The notes under the pieces are model-generated. The model was not told the DNA's origin and searched no databases. It saw only the letters and a program-made list of their open reading frames with translations. Below, in pieces: positions 26,551 to 35,343 of a stretch of DNA of 64,000 nt. The first letter of the stretch is position 1; the number at the start of each line of letters is the position of its first letter. The position numbers and the translations under genes were made by a program. Origin of the DNA: Maribacter litoralis (GTDB taxonomy: Bacteria; Bacteroidota; Bacteroidia; Flavobacteriales; Flavobacteriaceae); contig NZ_QCZD01000003.1 of assembly GCF_003075045.1 (NCBI RefSeq), positions 372,001-436,000 of the forward strand, given 5' to 3'.

Positions 26551-27699
26551 ATGAACTTTATTCCTAAAAACAAAATTTCCAACATTTTTCTATTGGTAGG
26601 CTCCTTTGCTGTGGTTAGTCTTATCTTATGGAACACCAATAGCTTTTTTAAACAATTTAAGGAAGAAGAGCGTTTAAAAATGGAGATTTGGGCAACAGCG
26701 CAGTCAGAATTTTTACAATCGTCTGAAACCGTAGATCTAGGCAGTCTTCACTTAAAGGTATTTCAAAACAATACCTCTACCCCAATGATCTTAATCAACA
26801 AAGACGAATCTATTAGGGTCAATAATTTTCCGCCCAATAAGGCACAAGATTCTGTTTTCATTCAAAGTCAGTTAAAAAAATTCAAAAGCGAGAATACCCC
26901 TATTTCAATTGACCAACAAGGTGAACATTTAGCTACGCTATATTATGGCAATTCTGATGTTTTGACCAAATTAAAATATTACCCCATTGCGTTACTTCTA
27001 ATCATTTTTCTATTTGCCGCAGTGATCTATTTTCTGTTCAAGACTAACAAGGCTTCTGAACAGAACAAACTATGGGCAGGTATGGCAAAAGAAACCGCAC
27101 ACCAAATCGGCACACCTTTATCTTCTCTCTTAGGTTGGAACGAGCTTTTAAAAACTGAAGACATCAACCCGAGTATTACCAAAGAAATTGAAAAAGATAT
27201 TGATCGATTACAGACCATTACCGAACGTTTTTCTAAAATAGGATCCTTACCAAAACTTGTTGAAAGCGACATTGTTAAAGAAACCCAAGACGCTTTTGAT
27301 TATTTAAAGCGAAGAAGCTCTAAGCTCATTCATTTTTCTTTTAATTCTAAAGTAGATTATTTGCCTGTTATGCTTAATAGTTCATTATACAATTGGACTA
27401 TTGAAAATTTGGTAAAAAACGGTATAGATGCTATGCGAGGCAAGGGTAGTATTGCCATTGAAATAGTGCCAGATAACAAATTCGTGAATATTTTGATAGC
27501 TGATACCGGGCACGGTATTTCAAAAAGCAACTATAATAGTATCTTTACACCCGGATTCACCTCTAAGAAAAGAGGCTGGGGTCTCGGACTTTCTTTGGTA
27601 AAACGAATTGTGGAAGAGTACCACGATGGCAAAATAAAGGTGTTATCATCTGGCAAAGAAGGGACTATAATGCAAATTTCTTTAAAAGTGGCTCACTAA
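26551..27699 (+). CDS. Sensor histidine kinase
   Basis: 382-residue membrane kinase: TM1 (about 11-28), a short periplasmic sensor (about 30-142), TM2 (about 144-163), a dimerisation/phosphoacceptor region with H184 in AKETAHQIGTPLSSLLGW, and a C-terminal HATPase domain (N-box NLVKNGIDAM, G1 ADTGHGI, G2 GWGLGLSLVKRI). The HQIGTPLSS variant of the H-box is, as I recall, common in Bacteroidota. No response regulator gene is adjacent, so the partner must be elsewhere. Confidence 0.92.
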   Translation: MNFIPKNKISNIFLLVGSFAVVSLILWNTNSFFKQFKEEERLKMEIWATAQSEFLQSSETVDLGSLHLKVFQNNTSTPMILINKDESIRVNNFPPNKAQDSVFIQSQLKKFKSENTPISIDQQGEHLATLYYGNSDVLTKLKYYPIALLLIIFLFAAVIYFLFKTNKASEQNKLWAGMAKETAHQIGTPLSSLLGWNELLKTEDINPSITKEIEKDIDRLQTITERFSKIGSLPKLVESDIVKETQDAFDYLKRRSSKLIHFSFNSKVDYLPVMLNSSLYNWTIENLVKNGIDAMRGKGSIAIEIVPDNKFVNILIADTGHGISKSNYNSIFTPGFTSKKRGWGLGLSLVKRIVEEYHDGKIKVLSSGKEGTIMQISLKVAH

Positions 27700-27701
27700 T
27701 T

Positions 27702-28058
27702 ATGGCGAAGGAAAAATTTGAAGTTATTAAAGAAGCTCAACTCACCAATAACTGTCCTGAGTGTTTTAATCAGGATTTAAATCTTACTTTTTATCAAAAA
27801 CATACCTACGGAAGCTTTTTTCATAAAATTACCGGTGATCTTAGCAACAAATTAGTTTGTAATACCTGCCATTCTACCATTTACCCGGTAAGCTGGACAG
27901 ATGATATAGAACGTATGTTCGCTTATTATGAAAAAACAGCGATACCCGCTAAAAAATCATCAAAGCCAACTTTACTGTTTTACAGTCTTATGTTGGTTAT
28001 GATCGCTTTGGTTGCTGGGGCTGTTTACCTTTATATTTCTGGAGCTATTCAACTTTAG
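27702..28058 (+). CDS. Zinc-ribbon-like protein with C-terminal membrane helix
   Basis: 118-residue protein beginning 2 bp after the histidine kinase stop. NNCPECFNQ and LVCNTCHSTIYP form a CxxC...CxxC pair suitable for a zinc ribbon. A single helix near the C-terminus (about 92-113) anchors it in the membrane. I do not recognise a named family. Tight coupling to the kinase suggests an accessory role, unproven. It overlaps the convergent HIT gene by 14 bp. Confidence 0.75.
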   Translation: MAKEKFEVIKEAQLTNNCPECFNQDLNLTFYQKHTYGSFFHKITGDLSNKLVCNTCHSTIYPVSWTDDIERMFAYYEKTAIPAKKSSKPTLLFYSLMLVMIALVAGAVYLYISGAIQL

Positions 28059-28437
28059 CGGCAATTGCTTCGGCAAGTTCGCTCAGCTCTTCATCACTTA
28101 ATTTCACCTTGTGCTGAAATGTAGCATCTTTCATTTCGGTCAACGGAATTAAATGTACATGAACATGGGGAACCTCTAACCCAATAACGGACATTCCAAT
28201 ACGTTTACAATCCACTGTTTTCTCGAGAGCCTTACCCACTTTTCTTGAAAATGACATTAGCCCTATGTACGTTTCTTCATCTAAGTCCAATATTTTGTCT
28301 ACCTCTTTTTTTGGTATACACAAAGTATGACCTTTAGCGTTAGGGTTAATATCCAAAAAAGCTAAGAAGTTTTCATCTTCCGCTACTTTAAAGCATGGTA
28401 TTTCACCATTAATGATCTTAGTAAAAATCGTTGGCAT
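28045..28437 (-). CDS. HIT family protein (HINT-type nucleotide hydrolase)
   Basis: 130-residue cytoplasmic protein with the histidine triad HVHVHL at about 91-96 and the HINT N-terminal IFTKIINGEIPCFKV. It likely hydrolyses nucleoside phosphoramidates such as AMP-lysine. The ATG at 28437 (MPTIF) is chosen over an upstream TTG at 28449 because the family starts there. It lies downstream of greA on the same strand but is separated from it by a terminator. Confidence 0.93.
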   Translation of the reverse strand: MPTIFTKIINGEIPCFKVAEDENFLAFLDINPNAKGHTLCIPKKEVDKILDLDEETYIGLMSFSRKVGKALEKTVDCKRIGMSVIGLEVPHVHVHLIPLTEMKDATFQHKVKLSDEELSELAEAIAAKVE

Positions 28438-28462
28438 AATTCTATTCAATTTAATGGAAATA

Positions 28463-28497
28463 AAAAATCCTACCCCTTTTAAAAAGGATAGGATTAA
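28463..28497 (-). terminator. Intrinsic terminator after greA
   Basis: AATCCTA...CCTTTT/AAAAGG...TAGGATT, a long imperfect stem followed on the minus strand by TTTTTTATTT; it is 20 bp past greA. Confidence 0.8.
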
Positions 28498-28516
28498 ATA
28501 TAGTTATTTATAAATT

Positions 28517-28993
28517 TTAAGCTCTTGTTATTTCAAGAATTTCAAATTTAATTGCTCCGCTAGGAACAGTTATTTCTGCAGTGTCTCCTACTTTTTTACC
28601 AAGAAGACCTTTACCTATTGGTGAACTTACAGAAATTTTGCCCGTCTTAAGATCGGCTTCACTTTCAGCCACCAGTTTATAGGTCATTTCCATACCGTTA
28701 TTCTGGTTTTTCAACTTCACGGTAGAAAGTACCAATACCTTTGAGGTATCTAATTGCGATTCATCAATAATACGTGCATTGGCTACCGTATTTTCCATTT
28801 TGGAAATTTTCATTTCCAATAAACCTTGCGCCTCTTTTGCGGCATCATATTCGGCATTTTCTGACAAATCGCCTTTATCTCTTGCTTCTGCAATTGCTTG
28901 CGACGCCTTTGGGCGTTCAACATCTCTTAAATGATCTAGTTCTGCCTTAAGCTTTTGTAAGCCTTCGACAGTATAGTATGATATATTACTCAT
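28517..28993 (-). CDS. greA: Transcription elongation factor GreA
   Basis: 158 residues, identical in length to E. coli GreA. The N-terminal coiled coil with the catalytic tip acidic pair (EARDKGDLSENAEYDAAKEAQ; tip near residues 40-47, sequence shortened here to its key D-L-S-E-N-A-E-Y core) and the C-terminal FKBP-like domain (SPIGKGLLGKKVGD) are intact. It rescues backtracked RNA polymerase by stimulating transcript cleavage. A possible -7 element TATATTTG lies on the minus strand at 29069-29076. Confidence 0.96.
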   Translation of the reverse strand: MSNISYYTVEGLQKLKAELDHLRDVERPKASQAIAEARDKGDLSENAEYDAAKEAQGLLEMKISKMENTVANARIIDESQLDTSKVLVLSTVKLKNQNNGMEMTYKLVAESEADLKTGKISVSSPIGKGLLGKKVGDTAEITVPSGAIKFEILEITRA

Positions 28994-29125
28994 AACTTCC
29001 TCGTTTTATAAATAGACAAATCCTCTGCAAATGCCTGTTAAATCGGCTTTTTAAGAGAGGATTTAACACAAATATACATAATTTTTACGCACATTTGCTG
29101 AAGTTTCCTAAAACAAAATTATAGC

Positions 29126-29563
29126 ATGATTAGCAGATTAAGCATCCTAATTCTATTGATTTTCACTGCTTGCAGTAATGATGGCACCAACAGGAATCCG
29201 TATTTACAAGAAATCGGTTTTCGATTTGAGGCAAATTTAAACCTACCTTCTTACAGCCCTCTTACAAATACAGGGAGTGCCGTTTATATTCAAAGCGATC
29301 TTGCAGGTACACGAGGTGTTTTTGTTATCAATGCAGGTTTTGATCAGTTTAGGGCGTTTGAAGCTAGTTGCCCAAATCATGCCCCCAATGATTGTTCTAC
29401 AATGGAACTAGACGGGCAGATCGCCACTTGTTCTTGTGAAGATTATCAGTACAGTCTTTTTACCGGTCAACTATTGAATAGACCAGATGATGAAAATCGA
29501 TATTATGACATGTTAGAATACAATGCCAACTATAGCGGAGGCAGTGTAATTATCTCTAACTAA
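29126..29563 (+). CDS. Rieske-like lipoprotein with altered cluster ligands
   Basis: 145-residue lipoprotein: lipobox IFTAC with lipidated C16. The C-terminal half resembles a Rieske domain, with C82-P-N-H85, C90, and TCSCEDYQYSLFTGQ (C102, C104). A true Rieske protein has CxH and CxxH ligands. Here the first is CxxH and the second His is lost (CEDY), so a normal 2Fe-2S cluster is unlikely. The Cys residues may instead form disulfides. I recall similar proteins in other flavobacteria; the function is unknown. Confidence 0.75.
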   Translation: MISRLSILILLIFTACSNDGTNRNPYLQEIGFRFEANLNLPSYSPLTNTGSAVYIQSDLAGTRGVFVINAGFDQFRAFEASCPNHAPNDCSTMELDGQIATCSCEDYQYSLFTGQLLNRPDDENRYYDMLEYNANYSGGSVIISN

Positions 29564-29566
29564 ACG

Positions 29567-30232
29567 CTATTCTTCAGCGCGGTATTTGTCCATTATTTCC
29601 TTAAATAACTCGCCTGTACTTGGTGGAGTATACGATATTGCATTTGCCCCTGCATCAATTGCCCGAACTATGGTTTCTTCCGTTTTTCCTCCAGTTGCAA
29701 TGATACCCACATCGGCATCTAAATCTCTTATCCGCTTAATGATTTCCGCTGTTTTACCTGCGCCAGAAACATTAAAAATGTCAACCCCTGCAGCTAACCT
29801 TCCCTTAAAATCATCGTTTTCAGAAACCACGGTTATGGTTACTGGTATATCAATTTTTTCTTTGAGCATTGTTATAAGGCTATTAGGGGTAGGCTTATTT
29901 AGAACCACCCCTAAAGCACCTTGAAATTCTGCATGTATTGCTAATTCTAGCGATCGCACACCGGTTGTAAGTCCGCCGCCAACCCCACAAAAAATTGGTT
30001 TATCGGCAGCTAAAATCAACGCATTTGAGATTACCGGTTGCGGTGTAAAAGGATACACTGCTATAATAGCATTGGCGTTGGTATTTCTAATAATCGCCAC
30101 ATCTGTGCTAAACAGAAATGACTTTATAGATTGCCCGAATACACGAATTCCAGAGCATTGGGATATGACCTCTGGTACCGTTACTATATTGTTTCTAAGC
30201 CTACTGCCGAATACCGGAATGTTGCGCTCCAT
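29567..30232 (-). CDS. Putative TIM-barrel protein of unknown activity
   Basis: 221-residue cytoplasmic protein. Alternating beta/alpha units with glycine-rich loop ends (CGVGGGLTTGVRSLELA, VDIFNVSGAGKTAEII, VGIIATGGKTEETIVRAI, ANAISYTPPS) point to a (beta/alpha)8 barrel with a C-terminal phosphate-binding site, as in phosphoribosylanthranilate isomerase or dihydroorotate dehydrogenase-like enzymes. Homologues are often labelled simply hydrolase. The reaction cannot be named from sequence. It ends 4 bp from the convergent Rieske-like gene. Confidence 0.7.
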   Translation of the reverse strand: MERNIPVFGSRLRNNIVTVPEVISQCSGIRVFGQSIKSFLFSTDVAIIRNTNANAIIAVYPFTPQPVISNALILAADKPIFCGVGGGLTTGVRSLELAIHAEFQGALGVVLNKPTPNSLITMLKEKIDIPVTITVVSENDDFKGRLAAGVDIFNVSGAGKTAEIIKRIRDLDADVGIIATGGKTEETIVRAIDAGANAISYTPPSTGELFKEIMDKYRAEE

Positions 30233-30328
30233 AATCTTAAAAATCAGTATCCTAATTTAGATTATTAAGCTATACGCCCTACATTATCAATAAATTTTTA
30301 AGACAACTTTGTATTCTTATTTCGACAA

Positions 30329-32491
30329 TTAAAAATTAACTGTTGCACCTATCAAAAAGTTAGTGCCCGCTTGCGGGTAATACCCTTGTACCTCAAAAGA
30401 GTTACCTGGTGTAGACCAACTGTCAACATACGTATACCCGTTAGAAACATATTTCTCATTAAAGACGTTATTAACCAACCCAGACACAACGATAGACTTT
30501 ACAAAAGCGTTCATCTTTATTTCATAGGTGACGTTAAAGTCATTGGTAAAATAAGAATCCAACTTAGAGGCTTCAGTATCGGTATTACTTAAATACTGCT
30601 CTCCAACAAATTTTGAATACAAAGAAAGGTTCAATGCTTCACATGGCATATAACTAAGAATATTCCCTGCCACGAACCCAGGTGAAAATGCAATATTTGT
30701 ATCTCCTAAACCTTGTAGCTCGTCATCTCTATCAATAAAAAAGTCTTTATTCTTATTATCGCTTATGGCTATGTTTGGTCGCAGATTGAATTTATCTCCT
30801 AATCTAATATTTGCATCGACCTCTAATCCAAACCTATAACTATCACCAACATTTTCTCTTAATGGTGCGCCAACATCATTTAAACCACCCGTTAATACTA
30901 ACTGATCTTTATAGTTCATGTAATATACATTGGTGTTTACCTGAACGGAAGGAGACACGTACCTCCATCCCAACTCAAAATCATTCAACTTTTCAGGTTT
31001 TGGATTTCCACCTTCATAATCATTTCTATTAGGTTCTCTATGGGCAACCGCATATGACAAATAGAAATTATTGTTGGCGTTTAAATCAAAAGTTACCCCT
31101 GCCTTTGGATTGAAAAAATTGAATGTATCATCAACAAGACCTGTATCTTCTCCGTTCGCTTTGTAACCAACAGTTCTATACTGTACATCTCCATATAATG
31201 ACCACTGATCTGTTAATTGATAATTTGCCTTTGTATACAGATTAAAATCTGTTTTAGAAGAACTATCGTCATAGTAACGATCTCTATAATTACTGTTACT
31301 TGCATATCTAGCCCAAATAACTTCACCAAAATGATCGCCTTCATATGTATTGAAACCTCCGCCCATAATTAGGTCAAGCTTGTTTTTTTTATAATTTGCC
31401 GAAAAGACCGTTCCGTAGAAATCATTGTCTAACCAACGTCTTCTAATGACATCGGTAGTATTTACCTCTTCACCATCAACAGTAATCGGCTCAAAACCAT
31501 AAGTAGAAAAATCATCGTCTTCTTTGTACTGCTCGAAGTAACCCCTTCCTCTGGTATAGTGTAAAGCGATATTAGTACTCCAGAACTCAGAAATCTGTTC
31601 GTTCCACAGCAATTGTGCATGATCTTGCTTGTAATTATCCACTTCATTATCATAGAATTGCGTATTACCATTTATATCTGTATAAATTCCTGAAGGATTA
31701 AAAGTTCTATCAGATTCCAACGTTTCACCATCTATACCATACCAAGCTTGGTAAGTAATTTCATGACCTCCAAAAATCAATGCTTTAACCAATGTATTAT
31801 CATCCTTATAAGCGGCTTGTAAAAAATAGGATTCCAAATCTGTTCTGGCCCTATCTATATATCCATCTGAATTTATCTGTGATAATCTACCAGAGATTTC
31901 AACATGATCATTTAAAAGTCCCGTACTGAACTTTAAATTATTTCTCAACGTATTGTAGCTACCAATAGAAGTGGATATTTGACCATATGCATCTTGTGAA
32001 AAACCATCTGTCAACAAATTTAAGCTAGCACCAAATGCACCTGCGCCATTGGTAGATGTACCTACACCACGCTGCAGCTGTAAACTCTCTGTAGATGAAG
32101 CAAAATCTGGCATGTTCACCCAAAACGTACCTTGAGATTCGGCATCATTATACGGTATACCATTAATGGTTACGTTTACACGGGTAGCATCACTACCCCT
32201 TACCCTTATACCGGTATAACCTACACCGGCACCTGCATCTGAAGTAGTAACTACAGATGGTAAAAAATTCATGAGCACAGGAATATCCTGACCAAGATTT
32301 CTTGGTTTAATTTCCTCTTTCGTAAGGTTTGTAAAAGTTACGGGTGATTGGTTGGTTACCCTAATCGCAGAGACGAACACCTCGTCTAAGACTACTTTTT
32401 GACCCTCTAAAGAATCGGTTACTTGTTCTTGGGCACTGACACCCAAATTAAACGCGAAAAGCGCCGCAATTGTGAAAATAGTAAGTTTCAT
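30329..32491 (-). CDS. TonB-dependent receptor for thiamine (TPP-regulated)
   Basis: 720-residue outer-membrane receptor: signal peptide (about 1-21, GVSAQ), TonB box-like VVLDEVFVSAIR at about 33-44, plug domain (GIRVRGSDATRVNVTINGIPYND ... LQRGVGTSTNGAGAFG; parts shown) and a 22-strand barrel ending in aromatic F. A TPP riboswitch lies in its leader, so the substrate is almost certainly thiamine or a phosphate or precursor of it. TPP-controlled receptors of this kind (OMR1) are known in Bacteroidota. No thiamine gene is adjacent, but a PnuC/thiamine-binding cluster lies 9 kb away. Confidence 0.93.
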   Translation of the reverse strand: MKLTIFTIAALFAFNLGVSAQEQVTDSLEGQKVVLDEVFVSAIRVTNQSPVTFTNLTKEEIKPRNLGQDIPVLMNFLPSVVTTSDAGAGVGYTGIRVRGSDATRVNVTINGIPYNDAESQGTFWVNMPDFASSTESLQLQRGVGTSTNGAGAFGASLNLLTDGFSQDAYGQISTSIGSYNTLRNNLKFSTGLLNDHVEISGRLSQINSDGYIDRARTDLESYFLQAAYKDDNTLVKALIFGGHEITYQAWYGIDGETLESDRTFNPSGIYTDINGNTQFYDNEVDNYKQDHAQLLWNEQISEFWSTNIALHYTRGRGYFEQYKEDDDFSTYGFEPITVDGEEVNTTDVIRRRWLDNDFYGTVFSANYKKNKLDLIMGGGFNTYEGDHFGEVIWARYASNSNYRDRYYDDSSSKTDFNLYTKANYQLTDQWSLYGDVQYRTVGYKANGEDTGLVDDTFNFFNPKAGVTFDLNANNNFYLSYAVAHREPNRNDYEGGNPKPEKLNDFELGWRYVSPSVQVNTNVYYMNYKDQLVLTGGLNDVGAPLRENVGDSYRFGLEVDANIRLGDKFNLRPNIAISDNKNKDFFIDRDDELQGLGDTNIAFSPGFVAGNILSYMPCEALNLSLYSKFVGEQYLSNTDTEASKLDSYFTNDFNVTYEIKMNAFVKSIVVSGLVNNVFNEKYVSNGYTYVDSWSTPGNSFEVQGYYPQAGTNFLIGATVNF

Positions 32492-32600
32492 TCGTAAAAT
32501 AATTACGAATAAAAGGGGCTATTATTCTAAGTTAAAATTGATTTTTGCCTATTTAAAGACTTTGTTTTCCAAAATGAAGTCAGCCATAACACAGGCTGGC

Positions 32601-32636
32601 CCCTCGCTAAAAATGTCCACCGGACATTTTTTTAAC
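32601..32636 (-). terminator. Expression-platform hairpin of the TPP riboswitch
   Basis: Immediately after the aptamer the minus strand reads AAAAATGTCC-GGT-GGACATTTTT, a 10-bp perfect stem ending in a T-run and extended by GCG/AGC pairs. It looks like an intrinsic terminator within the leader, about 110 nt before the start codon. A further CAGCC...GGCTG hairpin (about 32581-32597) follows. Confidence 0.6.
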
Positions 32637-32731
32637 GCTCGGTCCCTTGGCAGCATTACCCGCCCAGGTTCTTTGGGTATAATCTCAGCTTTATTCTAAA
32701 ATAGTTCTAGAATTCGGCACCCCTTTGAGAT
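32637..32731 (-). ncRNA. TPP riboswitch (THI-box)
   Basis: On the minus strand the order GGGGTGCC (32723-32716), GCTGAGATTATACCC, AAAGAACCTG, GGGTAATGC, and AAGGGA (about 32646) reproduces the thi-box core (GGGGUGCC ... CUGAGA ... ACCUGA ... GGUAAUxC ... AGGGA). The segment between GGGTAATGC and AAGGGA is TGCC rather than the usual CAGCG, a slight variation. TACATTTG on the minus strand (32743-32736) is a -7 element that would start the RNA right at the 5' arm of P1. The aptamer controls the thiamine TonB-dependent receptor. Confidence 0.93.
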
Positions 32732-32735
32732 GCCG

Positions 32736-32743
32736 CAAATGTA
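32736..32743 (-). promoter_or_regulatory. -7 element for the TPP-riboswitch transcript
   Basis: Minus-strand TACATTTG matches TAnnTTTG. The predicted start about 5-7 bases downstream coincides with the first bases of the aptamer. No -33 TTTG is evident at the usual spacing. Confidence 0.5.
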
Positions 32744-32886
32744 ATGCAGTAATTTAAACTCTCATAAATTAATTTAAAAAAATAACAACTTGTTTAATTA
32801 ACATCATTTTAGAACTTATTTCCATGGTTTTATCGTATTTAGATAAAGAACTTTCTCTACCTTTTCTTTATAATTAGAAACAATAC

Positions 32887-35343
32887 ATGGACTCCAGAAA
32901 AAATAAATTCACTCTTAAAATTACCATTAGCTATTTACTTTTGGTCATATTGGGCATTATTGCATCTTACTACATTTATACCGAGGTCCAGGAATATATA
33001 GCTACCGAGAACACGACCGAAAAAGACAATAAATTACTTAAAACCAATTCTTTTCTTGCTCAACTCTACGAAGCCGAAAGCTTGTCTAAACTTGCTTTAC
33101 AAACCAAAAGCAAAATCAATTTTACCGCCTATGAAAATAAAATAGATTCTATACGTACCAATATTGAAGAAATAAAGAACCTTACCGACAGTGATTACCA
33201 ACACGGTCTATTAGATAGTCTTGGTGCCCTTTTAAATAGAAAAGTAACCAATATTAACGCCCTGCGGTCCATTAGGCTTAAAGATCAAACAGGAACAGCT
33301 ATAAATTCTGCTCTTGAAGAATTTGACAAGCTAGAAGAATCTTTAGGAATTATAAAACCTGAAGGCTTAGCTCCCAATTTAGAAGAGCTTTCGCCAAAAG
33401 CACAAAGTACTATTAAAAAGGTGGCCGATTATCTTAATGCCAATGTACCATCTGATGCAAATTCACAAAACAATGCTCAGACTATGGATAGTGTACTTCA
33501 AGTCTCTAAAAATATTTTAAAAGATGTTAAACAAGAAAATGCCATAAACGAAAATACATTGGCTGCCCGTGAAACCAATATCAACAAAACCGACCTTGAA
33601 CTTTCTCAGCAATTACGCACCATACTCTCTTCATTTGAGCAAGAAATCATTACCAATAGCATTGCCAACTCTATAAAAAAAGAAAACCTGCTTAAAAGAA
33701 GTATTCGTTTAGCCGTTATTGCCGCCATACTCGGCTTTCTGGTAGTTGGTATTTTTACATTTATCTTAAATAAAGATTTTTGGAAAGCAAACTTGTACAG
33801 AGAGAAACTGGAAAAAGAAAAGGCATACTCAGAATCATTGTTAAAAAGCAGAGAACAATTGATCGCAACGGTTAGTCACGATCTGCGAACCCCCCTAAAC
33901 ACCATTAGCGGCTACACTAATATCATTGAGGAAAGCAACGACAAAAAAGAAAACAAAGAGTACATCAACCAAATAAAATCCGCTACTACTTATGTAAACA
34001 ATCTAGTGAACGATTTATTAGATTTTTCTCAATTGGAAGCTGGAAAAATGGTTACCAAGAACACTACTTTTAAAGTTGATAAATTGATTACGGAAAGTGC
34101 CCAAAGCATAGCTGCACAACACCAGAACAAGCCTATTGATTTGGTTCTCAACCTAGATGATTCTTTAGAACAACCTATAATTTCCGATGGCTTTCGCTTA
34201 CGTCAAATTATATTCAATCTATTAGGAAACGCCTATAAATTTACAGATAAAGGGTCTATTACCGTTACCGGAGCAATTGTAGATCATAAAAAGTCGAAAA
34301 ATCTCATTTTACGAATAACTGATACCGGAATAGGCATATCTAAAGAGAAACAAAAACTGATTTTTAAGGAATTTACCCAGGCAGAAAATGATACCGATAA
34401 AAAATATGGAGGATACGGATTAGGGCTTACCATCACAAAAAAATTAACCGAATTATTAGGAGGTACAATTATTCTCGAAAGCGATATCAATGAAGGAAGT
34501 ACGTTTACCCTTGAAATACCAGTAGAAATTGGTGAAGAAATTACTGATACACCAAAAATTTCTTTGCAGACCAATACTTTAAAAATTATTGTTTTTGACG
34601 ACGATTCTTCTTTTCTGAAACTTATTGGAAAAATGCTGAAATCTGCCGGAATTGAAGTGCAGCTATTTACAGATTTTAATGATTTTAAAGCTGATTCTGA
34701 TTTCGATGTAGTGTTGACCGATATTGAAATGCCTACAATTACAGGTTATGAAATAGTAGAGTTCTTAAATTCTGGATCAAACAAATACTACAGCAACCAA
34801 CCAATTTTGGCAATGACCGGAAGACGAGATTTTTCATTGGAACATTTTACTGAAAAAGGATTCTCCGGACTCATTTTAAAACCGTTTTCAAAAACCGAAT
34901 TACTTCAAAAATTGAATGAAATTATAAATATCAATTTTGATTCTACGGTTAAACAAACTACAGAAGAAAAGAACAGTGACACCGATAAACCATATAGCTT
35001 ATCTACCTTGAAACAATATTTGGGCGATGATCAAAATGCTATTGATGAAGTGCTCTTAATTTTCAAAAAAGACACTGCAGAAAATCTTAGTCAACTTCAA
35101 ACCGCTATAGATAAATACGACATTGAACTTTTAAATAAAACAGCGCATAGAATGTTGCCCATGTTTCGACAACTAGAAGCTCAGAATGCTATTCCTATTT
35201 TAGAAACTTTTGAAGTATTGAAGAAAGATGAACTTACTAGTATTCAATTAAAAAGAAAATATCAGGAATTTGATGCTATCGCAAAAGACTTAGTCAATTC
35301 CCTCTCAAAAGACTTACCTACAAGTCTAAATCATAATAGTTAA
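32887..35343 (+). CDS. Hybrid sensor histidine kinase with receiver and Hpt domains
   Basis: 818-residue phosphorelay kinase. TM1 (about 11-29), a long helical periplasmic sensor (about 30-272), TM2 (about 275-295), HisKA with H331 (VSHDLRTPLNTISGY), HATPase (NLLGNAYKFTDKG, DTGIGI, YGGYGLGL), a receiver domain with the acidic DDD at 571-573 and phospho-Asp D612 (LTDIEMP), and a C-terminal Hpt-like domain with H754 (KTAHRMLPMFRQLEA). The full His-Asp-His relay is thus on one chain and would pass phosphate to a separate response regulator. The convergent NtrC-like gene overlaps its 3' end by 26 bp and is the likely partner. Confidence 0.93.
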   Translation: MDSRKNKFTLKITISYLLLVILGIIASYYIYTEVQEYIATENTTEKDNKLLKTNSFLAQLYEAESLSKLALQTKSKINFTAYENKIDSIRTNIEEIKNLTDSDYQHGLLDSLGALLNRKVTNINALRSIRLKDQTGTAINSALEEFDKLEESLGIIKPEGLAPNLEELSPKAQSTIKKVADYLNANVPSDANSQNNAQTMDSVLQVSKNILKDVKQENAINENTLAARETNINKTDLELSQQLRTILSSFEQEIITNSIANSIKKENLLKRSIRLAVIAAILGFLVVGIFTFILNKDFWKANLYREKLEKEKAYSESLLKSREQLIATVSHDLRTPLNTISGYTNIIEESNDKKENKEYINQIKSATTYVNNLVNDLLDFSQLEAGKMVTKNTTFKVDKLITESAQSIAAQHQNKPIDLVLNLDDSLEQPIISDGFRLRQIIFNLLGNAYKFTDKGSITVTGAIVDHKKSKNLILRITDTGIGISKEKQKLIFKEFTQAENDTDKKYGGYGLGLTITKKLTELLGGTIILESDINEGSTFTLEIPVEIGEEITDTPKISLQTNTLKIIVFDDDSSFLKLIGKMLKSAGIEVQLFTDFNDFKADSDFDVVLTDIEMPTITGYEIVEFLNSGSNKYYSNQPILAMTGRRDFSLEHFTEKGFSGLILKPFSKTELLQKLNEIININFDSTVKQTTEEKNSDTDKPYSLSTLKQYLGDDQNAIDEVLLIFKKDTAENLSQLQTAIDKYDIELLNKTAHRMLPMFRQLEAQNAIPILETFEVLKKDELTSIQLKRKYQEFDAIAKDLVNSLSKDLPTSLNHNS

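Larger units (their letters stand above)
32492..32886. other. 395-bp intergenic region: riboswitch leader and divergent promoters
   Basis: The region between the thiamine receptor (minus) and the hybrid kinase (plus) holds the TPP aptamer, its promoter element and two hairpins in the receptor's leader. The kinase promoter must lie in the right part; only an imperfect TACCTTTT near 32858 was noticed. A 75-codon open frame on the plus strand (32472-32699) runs antisense through the aptamer and is not a gene. Confidence 0.75.

Noticed and set aside
32472..32699. 75-codon plus-strand frame upstream of the hybrid kinase
   Set aside because: It is antisense to the thiamine receptor start, its leader hairpins and most of the TPP aptamer.
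35318..35343. Possible fusion or frameshift between the hybrid kinase and the sigma-54 regulator
   Set aside because: They are convergent genes on opposite strands with a 26-bp overlap, each complete.
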